A DNA stretch of 12,132 nt from an uncultured Collinsella sp. (GTDB lineage: Bacteria; Actinomycetota; Coriobacteriia; Coriobacteriales; Coriobacteriaceae). Of this stretch, positions 1 to 6,903 are shown one piece after another. How positions within the stretch are numbered: the first letter of the stretch is position 1; each line of letters begins with the position of its first letter. The position numbers and the translations under genes were made by a program. Under the pieces are notes generated by a model. It saw only the letters and a program-made list of their open reading frames with translations, ran no database searches and had not been told where the DNA came from. The stretch covers positions 1 to 12,132 of the forward strand of contig CAAFQT010000089.1 in NCBI GenBank assembly GCA_900765185.1. Direction: 5' to 3'.

Positions 1-2828
1 ACCGTGGTGCCATCGGCGGTAATGGCCTTGATGGCCGCCTCTACCTGCACCTCGAGCTTGCCGCGGGAGACCTTGAACTCATTTTGCGTCGCCGTGGCGG
101 CATCGACCCGCTCCTTGGCACGAGCAACCTCGGCCTTGGCGTCCTCGATGGTCTTCTTAAGCGAGGCCGAGTCCGCCTCCTCGAGCGAAGCCTGGTCACG
201 CAGGCGCGCGGCCCAATCCGACGCGCGCTCCAGCAGGGCCGAATAGCGCTCGTGCATGGGATCGACGCGCAGACGCAGCAACTCGAGCGAGCGCGAAGCC
301 TGGCGTGTTCCGCGGATACGGCGGTCGATGCCCTCCAGGCGATGCTCCAGGTCGGGCACGCGGCCCTTCAGCGAACGCAGACGCTCGCTCGTCTGAGCCA
401 GGCGTGCCTTGGCATCGGCGAGCTTGCCGGCTGCCTCGGAATCGTCACGGCGCACGCGATCGAGCTCGTCGTTGGCTTCGGCAATCTGGAGACCCAGGTC
501 GCTTGCCTGCGCGCGGGCCTCGTCACGCGAACGGGTGAGCTCGTCCACGCGCGGGCGCGCAGCGCGAACGGCCTCGGCGGCCTGCTCGCGGCGCTTGGAG
601 ATGCGCACGCGCTCGACCTCGGCGTTGTTGGCGCTTTGCTCCAGGCGGCCGATCTCGGAAAGCAGCGAGCGGCGCTCGCCCTCAAGACGGGCAATCTCGC
701 CGGCGGCATCGCCCTCGGCGGCACGCGCCTCCTCGACGGCCGCATTGACCTCGACGACCTGATCCGACACATGCTCAAACACGGCAGCCAGATCGGGCTC
801 CAGACCCTCTAACTCGCGAATACGACGCTTGCGCTCCAGGGCACCCGAGGCCTCGCCGGCATCGAGTCCAACGCGCACCAGGCCGCCACAGCTCACGCGG
901 GCGCCATCGGGAGTCACATAGGTCACACCGTCAACGACTGGTGCCGCCAGCGCGGCAGCCAAGTCATCGACCACGTAATAGCCGCCAAGCAGGGCCTCGA
1001 CAACCGGGCCATAACCGGAACGCACGGACAGACGATCAACCAGGCGGGTACCGGCAGCACCCTCAGCGGCGGTAGAGCCGCTCACGCCGCGCGCCACCAG
1101 CAGTGCCTCGCCCGAGGCCTTCTTTTGGTCCAGAGCCGCACGACCGGCACGCTCAAGCGTGGCGGCGTCGTCAAACAGCAGCGCATCGATATCGCCGGCG
1201 AGCAATTGCTCGACCAGGCCCTCAAGCTCACGCGGGGCCTCGAGCACGTCGCCCAGACGACCCGAGACATCGTCGCCCAGCGCACCCACCAGACGGCTCA
1301 CGAGCGGCGAGCTGTCGGCCATGCGGGCATCGAGTTTCTTTTGGCTGGCAAGCTCCGAGCGCACCTCGGACAGCTTGTTGCGCGCCTCACTCTCACGATT
1401 ACGCAAGTCCTTCAGGGCTGCACGGGCGACCTCGGTGGCCTCACGCGCATCAACCTGAGCCTGGCGCGCTTCCTCAAGAGCGCCCTCAAGCTCCTCCGCG
1501 CGGTCACGACGGCTCTCGAGCGAGGCCATGACCTCCTCGAGCTGCTCGTCGATCTGCTCCAGGCGCGAGGCATACATGTTGTCCTCGACCTCGGCATTGC
1601 TCAAGGAATCCTTCACCTTGGCGAGCTCGAGCGCGGCGTTATCGGCTACGCGCTGCACATCGCGTTGTTCACGCGTAAGCTTCGAAATCTGATTGTCGAG
1701 CACCACGCGCCGCTCGTGGAGCTCGGCGGCGGCAGGGCCAGCGGCGTCAACGTCCTCCTGGGCCTGCATGTGCGCACCGGTCACTTCCTCAAGCTGCGCA
1801 CGTGCGTCCTCGAGCTCCTCGACCACGCGACGACGCTGATGCTCGGAGCTCGAAATCTGCCCGCGCATGTCGGACAGGCGCGACACCATGTTGTGGCCCT
1901 TTTCCTCGAGCAGGCGCATATCGGAGTTAATGCGACCGACCACGTCTTGCATATGGCGGCGCTGCTCGCCCAGGTCGCCCACAAACAGGCCCTTTTCCTC
2001 AAGCATAACCTGGAGCTTCTCGAGCTCGCGCTCCTTTTCGCCCATGCGGTACTGCGCAAGCTCCAGCTCGGCGGCACCCTCCTTGGAACGTCCCTCCAGA
2101 TCGTTCCACTGCGACTGCAGCGAACGCAGCTCGTCGACGGCCAGCATCTGCGTAAGCTCGTTCGCGCGCGAGGACAGCTCTTTGTACTTGCGCGCACGAT
2201 CGACCTGACGCTCCAGCGGTCGCAGCTGACGGGCAATTTCCTTATTGATGTCGCGGGCACGCGTCAGGTGCTCGTCCATCGACTTAATCTTTTTGAGCGC
2301 ACGCTCCTTGCGGCGCTTGTGCTTGGAAATGCCGGCGGCCTCCTCGATGAGGGCGCGACGCTCCTCGGGGCGGCTCTGTAAAATGGCGTCGAGCTTGCCC
2401 TGGCTGATGATGGAATGCGTATCCTTGCCTAGGCCCGAATCGTGCAGGATGTCCTGAATGTCCATCAGGCGGCACGGACTCGAGTTGATGAGGTACTCGC
2501 TTTCGCCCGAGCGATACATACGACGGGTGATGGCGACCTCGTCAAAGTCGACGGGCAACATATGGTCCGAGTTATCGAGCACCAGCGTGACCTCGGCGAC
2601 ACCCACCGGCTTGCGCGCCGACGAGCCCGAGAAGATGACATCCTCCATGGCCTGGCCGCGCAGCTGCTTGGCGCTCTGCTCGCCCAGGACCCACAGAATC
2701 GAGTCAGAGATGTTCGATTTTCCCGAGCCGTTTGGACCGACGATGACGGTCAGGCCCGGCTCAAACGTCATATGGGCGCGGTCGGCAAACGACTTGAACC
2801 CTTTGAGCGTGAGGGACTTGAGATACAC
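1..2828 (-). CDS. smc: Chromosome segregation ATPase SMC (C-terminal part beyond window)
   Basis: This is the SMC subunit of the condensin-like complex that compacts and segregates the chromosome with ScpA and ScpB. About 942 residues are visible. The N-terminal ATPase lobe begins MYLKSLTLKGFKSFA and carries Walker A GPNGSGKS at residues 31-38 and a Q-loop (SIISQGK, 139-145). A long Glu/Arg/Leu-rich coiled coil follows (roughly 170-500), then the hinge (about 505-665, including GRLGDVLEAP), then the returning coiled coil. The signature motif and Walker B lobe are missing only because the gene leaves the window; the family is usually near 1,150-1,190 residues. The chosen start is GTG, 10 nt after the rnc stop, preceded by GAGGA. 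Reading the frame from that GTG to the window edge gives SMC-like sequence with no break. Co-transcription with rnc is likely, as in Bacillus. Confidence 0.96.
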   Translation of the reverse strand, partial: MYLKSLTLKGFKSFADRAHMTFEPGLTVIVGPNGSGKSNISDSILWVLGEQSAKQLRGQAMEDVIFSGSSARKPVGVAEVTLVLDNSDHMLPVDFDEVAITRRMYRSGESEYLINSSPCRLMDIQDILHDSGLGKDTHSIISQGKLDAILQSRPEERRALIEEAAGISKHKRRKERALKKIKSMDEHLTRARDINKEIARQLRPLERQVDRARKYKELSSRANELTQMLAVDELRSLQSQWNDLEGRSKEGAAELELAQYRMGEKERELEKLQVMLEEKGLFVGDLGEQRRHMQDVVGRINSDMRLLEEKGHNMVSRLSDMRGQISSSEHQRRRVVEELEDARAQLEEVTGAHMQAQEDVDAAGPAAAELHERRVVLDNQISKLTREQRDVQRVADNAALELAKVKDSLSNAEVEDNMYASRLEQIDEQLEEVMASLESRRDRAEELEGALEEARQAQVDAREATEVARAALKDLRNRESEARNKLSEVRSELASQKKLDARMADSSPLVSRLVGALGDDVSGRLGDVLEAPRELEGLVEQLLAGDIDALLFDDAATLERAGRAALDQKKASGEALLVARGVSGSTAAEGAAGTRLVDRLSVRSGYGPVVEALLGGYYVVDDLAAALAAPVVDGVTYVTPDGARVSCGGLVRVGLDAGEASGALERKRRIRELEGLEPDLAAVFEHVSDQVVEVNAAVEEARAAEGDAAGEIARLEGERRSLLSEIGRLEQSANNAEVERVRISKRREQAAEAVRAARPRVDELTRSRDEARAQASDLGLQIAEANDELDRVRRDDSEAAGKLADAKARLAQTSERLRSLKGRVPDLEHRLEGIDRRIRGTRQASRSLELLRLRVDPMHERYSALLERASDWAARLRDQASLEEADSASLKKTIEDAKAEVARAKERVDAATATQNEFKVSRGKLEVQVEAAIKAITADGTT

Positions 2829-2838
2829 GGTTCCTCGC

Positions 2839-3564
2839 TTACACGTGCTTCTTGTTCAGAATCACGCCGTTGGTGGTGTAACCCATGCGGTCGAGCGCTT
2901 CGAGCGCGGCAGCTCCCTCGGCTTCCTTCTTTGAGGAGCCGGAGCCGCGACCCTGACGAATACCATCGATCAACACCACAGCGGTAAAGGTGGGCGCATG
3001 CGCCGGGCCCTCGGAGCCAACGAGCTTGTACGCCGGAGGTTCGTGACCGTCGGCTTGCACGCACTCCTGCAAAAACGACTTGGGGTTCGCAGGATGCTCG
3101 GCACGCTCGGAAGCCAAATGCGGCTTAAGCGTACGGTGAATGAACTCCGCCGCAACGTCCCAGCCGGCATCCAGGTACAGCGCGCCCACGAGCGACTCAT
3201 AGACGTTCTCGAGGGCCGAATGCAGGCCGCGCGCACCGGTACCGGTCTCGGAGGCACCAAAGATGATGATGTCGTCGATGCCCAGCTCGTGAGAAACCTC
3301 GGACAGCGTAGCGCCCGAGACAAGCGACACCTTCAAGCGCGTGAGCTTGCCCTCGTCAAACTCCGGATAGGACTCAAACAGGGAGCGTGCGACCACGGCG
3401 CCCAAAATGGAATCGCCCAAGAACTCAAGGCGCTCATAGCTGGCAGAAACCGGCTGGCCCTCGACTGCCGAGGGATGCGTAAGCGCCGCGCGCAGCAGCA
3501 CCTTATTGTTGAACTCGTGGCCCAGGATTTCCTGGGCGCGCGTAAGTCGGTCGGATAAAGCCAA
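2839..3564 (-). CDS. rnc: Ribonuclease III
   Basis: This double-strand-specific endoribonuclease processes rRNA precursors and structured mRNAs. It has 241 residues. The N-terminal RNase III domain carries the signature ERLEFLGDS (44-52) and a DEG motif (71-73). The C-terminal double-stranded RNA-binding domain runs from about 160 to 228 (PKSFLQECVQ to the KKEAEGAAALEAL helix). By alignment with E. coli residues E38, E41, D45, E65, D114 and E117, the equivalents here are E44, E47, D51, E72, N120 and E123, so one expected metal-binding Asp appears as Asn (see findings). The start is TTG; it is supported by AAGGAGG 8 nt upstream, inside the last codons of acpP, and only 3 nt separate the two genes. 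smc follows 10 nt downstream, so acpP-rnc-smc looks like one operon. Confidence 0.95.
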   Translation of the reverse strand: MALSDRLTRAQEILGHEFNNKVLLRAALTHPSAVEGQPVSASYERLEFLGDSILGAVVARSLFESYPEFDEGKLTRLKVSLVSGATLSEVSHELGIDDIIIFGASETGTGARGLHSALENVYESLVGALYLDAGWDVAAEFIHRTLKPHLASERAEHPANPKSFLQECVQADGHEPPAYKLVGSEGPAHAPTFTAVVLIDGIRQGRGSGSSKKEAEGAAALEALDRMGYTTNGVILNKKHV

Positions 3565-3567
3565 GAC

Positions 3568-3810
3568 TTAGGCCTCCTTGGCAGCTTCGATAGCGTCGAC
3601 GGCGTCGGCGACAGAGTTGAGCGAGAGCAGGGTCTCGTCATCGATCTCGAGGTTGAACTCGTCCTCGATAGCCGTAACCAGCTGCAGGCGCTCGAGCGAG
3701 TTGGCATCGAGGTCGTCAAAGGTGGTCTCCTCGCTAATTTCGGCAACATCGACGCCTAGAACGTCAGCAGCGACCTCGGCGATCTTGTCGAAGATTTCGG
3801 AGCGGTCCAT
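3568..3810 (-). CDS. acpP: Acyl carrier protein
   Basis: This is a small acidic protein that carries growing acyl chains on a 4'-phosphopantetheine arm for type II fatty acid synthesis and hands acyl groups to PlsX. It has 80 residues, the usual family length. Helix I is DKIAEVAADVLGV and the attachment serine is S38 in DANSLERLQLV. Usual bacterial ACPs read DSL-D-x-V-E at this point; here the Asp before the serine is Asn37 and the later Glu is Gln43 (see findings). The start ATG has GAGGAAG just upstream; a longer in-frame reading upstream lacks any ACP-like sequence. The gene lies between plsX and rnc, the standard place for the fatty-acid-synthesis ACP, although no fabD or fabG sits beside it. 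It has its own leader of about 125 nt containing a perfect palindrome. Confidence 0.95.
   Translation of the reverse strand: MDRSEIFDKIAEVAADVLGVDVAEISEETTFDDLDANSLERLQLVTAIEDEFNLEIDDETLLSLNSVADAVDAIEAAKEA
3573..3579 (-). promoter_or_regulatory. Ribosome binding site of rnc inside acpP
   Basis: AAGGAGG on the minus strand lies within the final Lys-Glu-Ala codons of acpP, 8 nt before a TTG codon. This near-perfect Shine-Dalgarno sequence decides the otherwise unusual TTG start of rnc. It also suggests that ribosomes finishing acpP influence initiation at rnc. Confidence 0.75.
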
Positions 3811-3846
3811 AGCGCTTCCTCTCATAGTGCATGAATACCAAAAGAA

Positions 3847-3868
3847 TGGTACCGCCCGGGCGGTACCA
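3847..3868. repeat. 22-bp perfect palindrome in the acpP leader
   Basis: The half-site TGGTACCGCCC is followed directly by its exact reverse complement GGGCGGTACCA, with no spacer. It lies between the plsX stop and the acpP start, ending 37 nt before the acpP ATG. As DNA it is a plausible operator for a dimeric regulator. As RNA it would fold into a GC-rich hairpin of about 9 bp, followed on the minus strand by ATTCTTTT, a weak T-rich tract, so a plsX terminator or attenuator is the other reading. I cannot name a cognate regulator. Confidence 0.7.
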
Positions 3869-3881
3869 AGACACGGTTCTG

Positions 3882-3887
3882 ATTCTA
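3882..3887 (-). promoter_or_regulatory. Possible -10 element of an acpP promoter
   Basis: TAGAAT on the minus strand matches the TATAAT consensus at five of six positions and lies in the plsX-acpP gap. The expected start of transcription falls just before the 22-bp palindrome, which would then be in the untranslated leader. No good -35 box is visible 16-18 nt upstream, so this is weak. Confidence 0.3.
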
Positions 3888-3934
3888 CCCCACGACGTGC
3901 GCCGCGAAGCACATAACAGCACTCTTACTCGCTC

Positions 3935-4954
3935 TTATAAAACGATGCCGTCCATGGAGTTGGCGACATTCTCGACCAGCCCGGCGCGCACGGCTTCGGC
4001 CGCCGCGAGCGTACCGTTTTTAACAGCCTCGACCGAGGTGGCGCCATGGCCGATCAGGACCACGCCGCGCAGGCCCAAAAGAATCGCGCCGCCCTTGGCG
4101 TCGCCCGAAAGCTTGGCTTTAATCTCGCGCATCTGCTTTTTGATGAGCAGCGCGGCAATCTTGGTGCCGAGCGAAGACATAAAGGCGCCCTTGAGCTCCT
4201 GCAGTAAAAACTTGGCAGCGCCCTCGGTGGCCTTGAGCGCAATATTGCCCGACATGCCATCGGCAACGACGACATCGAAGTTACCTGAGGTGATGTCCGT
4301 TCCCTCGCAGTTACCAACAAAGCCGGGAACGGCGGCTTTCATGGCCGGGAAGCAGGCCTTGGTAAAGTTGGAGCCCTTCTCGTCCTCGGTGCCGTTGGCA
4401 AGCAGGCCCACGCGGGGATGCTCGATGCCCAGGACGACGCGGGCATAGGCGCTACCCATCTGGGCAAAACGTACCATATCGTCAACCTCGACATCGGGGT
4501 TGGCGCCCATATCGCACAGCACCGTCAGACCGCCGGCGCGATTGGGCAGCGCATTGGTCAGACAGGGGCGCACCGGCTGCTTCTTGCCTTCGGCCTGATA
4601 CCTAAACGGCGTCACATAGGCGGTGGCGGCGGCGGTCATGGCGCCGGTGGAGCCGGCAGAGAAGAACGCGTCCGCGTTGCCCTTCTTAATGGCGCGGCAA
4701 GAAAGCACAATCGAGGACTTGCGCTTAGTCATCACGGCGCGAATGGGATCGTCATCCATGGCGATAACATCGGGTGCCTCCAGGGCCTCGACGCGCGCAT
4801 GGGAAGCGGCAAAGGGATTGACGATTTCGGCGGGGCCAGCTGCCAAGACCTCGATATCGGGATCGGCAGCAAGTGCAGCCTCGATACCATCGAGAACAAC
4901 CTGAGGTTTCTCGTCTCCGCCCACAACGTCTACACAAACGCGAACGTTACTCAT
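3935..4954 (-). CDS. plsX: Phosphate acyltransferase PlsX
   Basis: PlsX converts acyl-ACP to acyl-phosphate, the donor used by PlsY in the first step of phosphatidic acid synthesis, and works at the membrane face. The protein has 339 residues, close to the usual 330-340. Family landmarks are the N-terminal VDVVGGD (usually DAMGGD), SAGSTGAM, CDMGANPDV, LLANGTEDEKGS, GNCEGTDI, DGMSGNIALK and the C-terminal GHGATS with a following Asn. Two in-frame ATGs lie two codons apart. The second, giving MSNVRVCVDVV, is chosen because AAGGAGC ends about 7 nt before it and is too close to the first. A terminator-like hairpin ends just before this ribosome binding site. acpP follows, in line with the shared pathway. 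Confidence 0.95.
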   Translation of the reverse strand: MSNVRVCVDVVGGDEKPQVVLDGIEAALAADPDIEVLAAGPAEIVNPFAASHARVEALEAPDVIAMDDDPIRAVMTKRKSSIVLSCRAIKKGNADAFFSAGSTGAMTAAATAYVTPFRYQAEGKKQPVRPCLTNALPNRAGGLTVLCDMGANPDVEVDDMVRFAQMGSAYARVVLGIEHPRVGLLANGTEDEKGSNFTKACFPAMKAAVPGFVGNCEGTDITSGNFDVVVADGMSGNIALKATEGAAKFLLQELKGAFMSSLGTKIAALLIKKQMREIKAKLSGDAKGGAILLGLRGVVLIGHGATSVEAVKNGTLAAAEAVRAGLVENVANSMDGIVL

Positions 4955-4971
4955 ATACATGCTCCTTATAC

Positions 4972-5001
4972 AAAAATGGCCGACTCATTGAGCCGGCCAT
5001 T
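4972..5001 (-). terminator. Intrinsic terminator between rpmF and plsX
   Basis: On the minus strand an 8-bp stem (AATGGCCG with CGGCCATT) is continued by a 3-bp inner stem (CTC with GAG) around one mismatch, and is followed by TTTTTG. This is a standard rho-independent terminator for the upstream rpmF operon. Its T-tract lies only a few bases before the AAGGAG of plsX, so partial read-through or attenuation of plsX is possible. Confidence 0.8.
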
Positions 5002-5032
5002 GTGGTTCCATTTGGAACGGCATCGCATCCAG

Positions 5033-5038
5033 AGTATA
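5033..5038 (-). promoter_or_regulatory. Possible -10 element of a plsX promoter
   Basis: TATACT on the minus strand, just after the rpmF stop, matches TATAAT at five of six positions. It would place a start of transcription about 70 nt before plsX, with the terminator hairpin inside the leader. No convincing -35 box is visible. Confidence 0.25.
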
Positions 5039-5039
5039 C

Positions 5040-5054
5040 CGTTACTCGGTAACG
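5040..5054 (-). other. Small hairpin across the rpmF stop codon
   Basis: CGTTAC and GTAACG pair around a TCG loop, and the stop codon of rpmF lies in the stem. There is no T-tract, so it is not a terminator by itself. A second short stem (GTTCC with GGAAC, 5005-5018) lies between it and the terminator. Together they make the rpmF-plsX gap unusually rich in possible structure. Confidence 0.35.
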
Positions 5055-5221
5055 ATAACCTCGCGGTCCTTGTAGAAACCGCAGCTGGGGCACACGTGGT
5101 GCGGAAGCTTGACAGCGCCGCAACGGGGACACGTGGACTGAGCCGCAGCCGAGATCTTCATGTTGGCGGAACGACGGGTGTGAGTGCGGATACGACCCTG
5201 CTTTTGTTTAGGTACGGGCAT
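5042..5221 (-). CDS. rpmF: Large ribosomal subunit protein bL32
   Basis: This is a small basic protein of the 50S subunit. It has 59 residues, beginning MPVPKQKQGRIRTHTRR, the usual bL32 N-terminus with a Lys/Arg-rich tail that enters rRNA. Four cysteines in two pairs (C31, C34, C44, C47, as CPRC and CPSC) form the zinc ribbon, so this is the zinc-binding (C+) form. The start ATG has AAGG a few bases upstream. It lies 64 nt downstream of the DUF177 gene, the widely conserved yceD-rpmF pairing. A terminator follows. No rpmF copy lacking cysteines is present here. Confidence 0.95.
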   Translation of the reverse strand: MPVPKQKQGRIRTHTRRSANMKISAAAQSTCPRCGAVKLPHHVCPSCGFYKDREVIVTE

Positions 5222-5285
5222 AGTGACCTTCCTTATGAACTATCCAGTGTGGCGATTACGCGCAAGTAGCGATACTACCACAGTT

Positions 5286-5840
5286 TTACTCATCGAGCTT
5301 GAGATTCTTCAATGCTGCAAATGGATTTTCCGTGGCAGCGGCCCATTCTGCCTCTGCCTGGGCGGCGCAATCGCATTGCTCGACGTTGAGATTGCAGCCG
5401 CAAGTGGGGCACAGACCGCGGCAATCGGGCTTGCAGAGCACCACAAACGGCGTGTCCATAACGACCGCGTCATTGATGGGCTCACCCAGATCGACGATGC
5501 GGTCCTCACCCAGAAGCTCATAGCCGTCCTCGTAGGCCTCGGGATCCCCGGGCTCCTCAAAGAGATAAAACTCCTCGATCTCGCCGGCGATATCAAACGA
5601 GGCGGGCTCCAGGCAACGGTCGCACTCACCGGTGGCGTGCGCGCGGACCATGCCCGTGAGCAAGACACCGGTACCGGCATTGGTAAAGACAACGTCGTAG
5701 TCGATGCCGTCCTGAAGCTGGTACTCCTTCTCGCCCACCGTGTAGGTGGCGACATCGACCTTACCGGTCAGCGGATACGAATCTCCAGGAAACTCGAGCT
5801 GCTCGGAAAGATCGACGGTAACGCTCGGGAACTCAGCCAT
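5286..5840 (-). CDS. yceD: YceD/DUF177 family protein
   Basis: This is a member of the DUF177 family, which includes E. coli YceD, linked to 23S rRNA accumulation; its biochemical role in Gram-positive bacteria is not settled. The protein has 184 residues. The middle holds GECDRCLEPA (C73 and C76). The C-terminal half carries the family motif with CKPDCRGLCPTCGCNLN (C136, C140, C144, C147, C149), then an extra C-D-C pair (156-158), so metal binding is likely. A very acidic stretch lies around 88-115. The ATG overlaps the stop of the upstream coiled-coil gene as TAATG, which implies translational coupling and is why an upstream in-frame start was not used. rpmF lies directly downstream, the classic neighbour. 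Confidence 0.9.
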   Translation of the reverse strand: MAEFPSVTVDLSEQLEFPGDSYPLTGKVDVATYTVGEKEYQLQDGIDYDVVFTNAGTGVLLTGMVRAHATGECDRCLEPASFDIAGEIEEFYLFEEPGDPEAYEDGYELLGEDRIVDLGEPINDAVVMDTPFVVLCKPDCRGLCPTCGCNLNVEQCDCAAQAEAEWAAATENPFAALKNLKLDE

Positions 5841-6337
5841 TACCACTGACCATTCTGTTGGGCGGCACCCTCGTTGAGCTGCTGACGGCAACGGGTAACG
5901 GTGCCGGTCAGGCTCTTGAGGTTCTCCTCCAGGTGCGTAAAGACCTGCTCTGCGTAGTCCTCGGCAGCATAACGCGTCTCACGCTCGTACTGCTGGGCAC
6001 GATCGCGGATGTCGTCGGCCTGCTGCTGCGCAAGGCGGACGATCTCCTGCTCACCGGCAATGGTGAGGGCCTGCTGCTGAGCGTCAGCGATGATGGAATC
6101 GGCCTGAGCGGCGGCGGAAGCCATAAGCTCCTCGCGCTCCTTAAGGATACGGCGAGACTTCTGCCACTCCTCGGGATAGCTCATGCGGATCTCGTCGAGG
6201 ATGTTGAAGAACACGTCGGCGTCGATGACCTTGAACTGAGCGTTCTTGCCGAAAGGCGGCTTGGCTTCCTCGATCAGCCCTTCGAGCTCATCGACCAAGC
6301 TGACGATCCTATCGCCAGGAAAATTCTCGCCCGGCAT
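5840..6337 (-). CDS. sepIVA: SepIVA/DivIVA-like coiled-coil protein
   Basis: The protein has 165 residues, with no signal peptide or membrane segment. The N-terminal 60 residues (RIVSLVDELEGLIEEAK, then VIDADVFFNILDEIRMSYPEEW) resemble the short N-terminal module of DivIVA-type proteins in actinobacteria. From about 60 to 150 the chain is an Ala/Gln/Glu/Arg-rich helix likely to form a coiled coil. The gene order coaD, this gene, DUF177 matches the mycobacterial locus of SepIVA (Rv2927c), a septation factor, so a role in division or envelope growth is inferred from context. Similar proteins are sometimes labelled ATP synthase subunit B-like because of the helix; no membrane anchor supports that here. 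The start has AAAGGAGA 5-6 nt upstream. The 68-nt gap before it holds a short inverted repeat (6384-6395) but no clear promoter. Confidence 0.7.
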   Translation of the reverse strand: MPGENFPGDRIVSLVDELEGLIEEAKPPFGKNAQFKVIDADVFFNILDEIRMSYPEEWQKSRRILKEREELMASAAAQADSIIADAQQQALTIAGEQEIVRLAQQQADDIRDRAQQYERETRYAAEDYAEQVFTHLEENLKSLTGTVTRCRQQLNEGAAQQNGQW

Positions 6338-6405
6338 CCGGTCTCCTTTCATAGGTAACATATCATCGTGCTAGTTTACCACATGCCACCAGGCAATAAG
6401 AAACG

Positions 6406-6903
6406 TCACGAAAAGCGATGTTTGAGCGCTTCGACCACGTTGGACGGGACAAACGTCGATACATCGCTGCCGAGCGAGGCGATCTGGCGAACAACCGAGC
6501 TCGAGATATAGCCGTACTGCGGCGCACTCATGACAAAGATGGACTCCAGCTCGCTATCCAGGCGATAGTTAAGGTCGGCCTGCTGCAGCTCATATTCAAA
6601 GTCGGTCATGGCGCGCAGGCCCTTGACCACGGCCCCCGCCCCCTGCTCGCGAGCGAAGTCGACCAAGAGGCCGGTAAAGGGCAGGACCTCGACGCCGTCG
6701 ATATCACCGAGCGCCTCGCGGGCCAGCGCCACGCGCTCATCGAGCATAAAGGTGGTGCCCACGCCGTTTTTACCCTGCGACTCGGCAACAGCGACGATCA
6801 CGCTGGGAAAGATGCGGCGGGCGCGGCGGATCACATCGATATGGCCAAACGTGATGGGATCGAAGGTGCCCGGGACGATCACGCGATTGATAGTGTCACT
6901 CAT
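6406..6903 (-). CDS. coaD: Phosphopantetheine adenylyltransferase
   Basis: CoaD transfers AMP from ATP to 4'-phosphopantetheine to give dephospho-CoA, the penultimate step of CoA synthesis. It has 165 residues, near the usual 160. The nucleotidyltransferase motif T-x-G-H is TFGH (18-21) within PGTFDPITFGHIDVI. KGLRAMTDFEYELQQA (94-109) is the substrate-binding helix region; the Lys replaces the Arg of RGLR, as in mycobacterial CoaD. The second ATP motif is ISSSVVR (133-139). The start ATG follows GGAGG by 6 nt, and the gene overlaps the end of rsmD by 8 nt, so the two are translationally linked. The rsmD-coaD pair is widely conserved. Confidence 0.96.
   Translation of the reverse strand: MSDTINRVIVPGTFDPITFGHIDVIRRARRIFPSVIVAVAESQGKNGVGTTFMLDERVALAREALGDIDGVEVLPFTGLLVDFAREQGAGAVVKGLRAMTDFEYELQQADLNYRLDSELESIFVMSAPQYGYISSSVVRQIASLGSDVSTFVPSNVVEALKHRFS

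Noticed and set aside
84..812. A 242-codon open frame on the plus strand
   Set aside because: It is antisense to SMC, with the same compositional cause, no ribosome binding site and no family resemblance.
1125..2381. A 418-codon open frame on the plus strand opposite smc
   Set aside because: It lies wholly antisense to the SMC coiled coil. Its Leu/Ala/Arg/His-rich translation has no recognisable domain and is what the complement of high-GC Glu/Leu-rich codons gives.
3811..3912. N-terminal extension of ACP by 34 codons
   Set aside because: The extension crosses the palindrome and leader and has no ACP homology. The ATG at 3810 has a good ribosome binding site and gives the usual length.
4418..5269. 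A 283-codon plus-strand open frame
   Set aside because: It runs antisense across plsX, the terminator and rpmF, all of which are firmly identified on the minus strand.
5858..6358. A 166-codon plus-strand open frame with Leu/Val-rich sequence resembling a membrane protein
   Set aside because: The hydrophobic look comes from the complement of Gln/Glu/Asp codons in the coiled-coil gene.
6338..6405. Possible promoter between coaD and the SepIVA-like gene
   Set aside because: TAAACT and TTGCCT are present but at a spacing of 12, and no other pair fits, so read-through from coaD is the simpler view.
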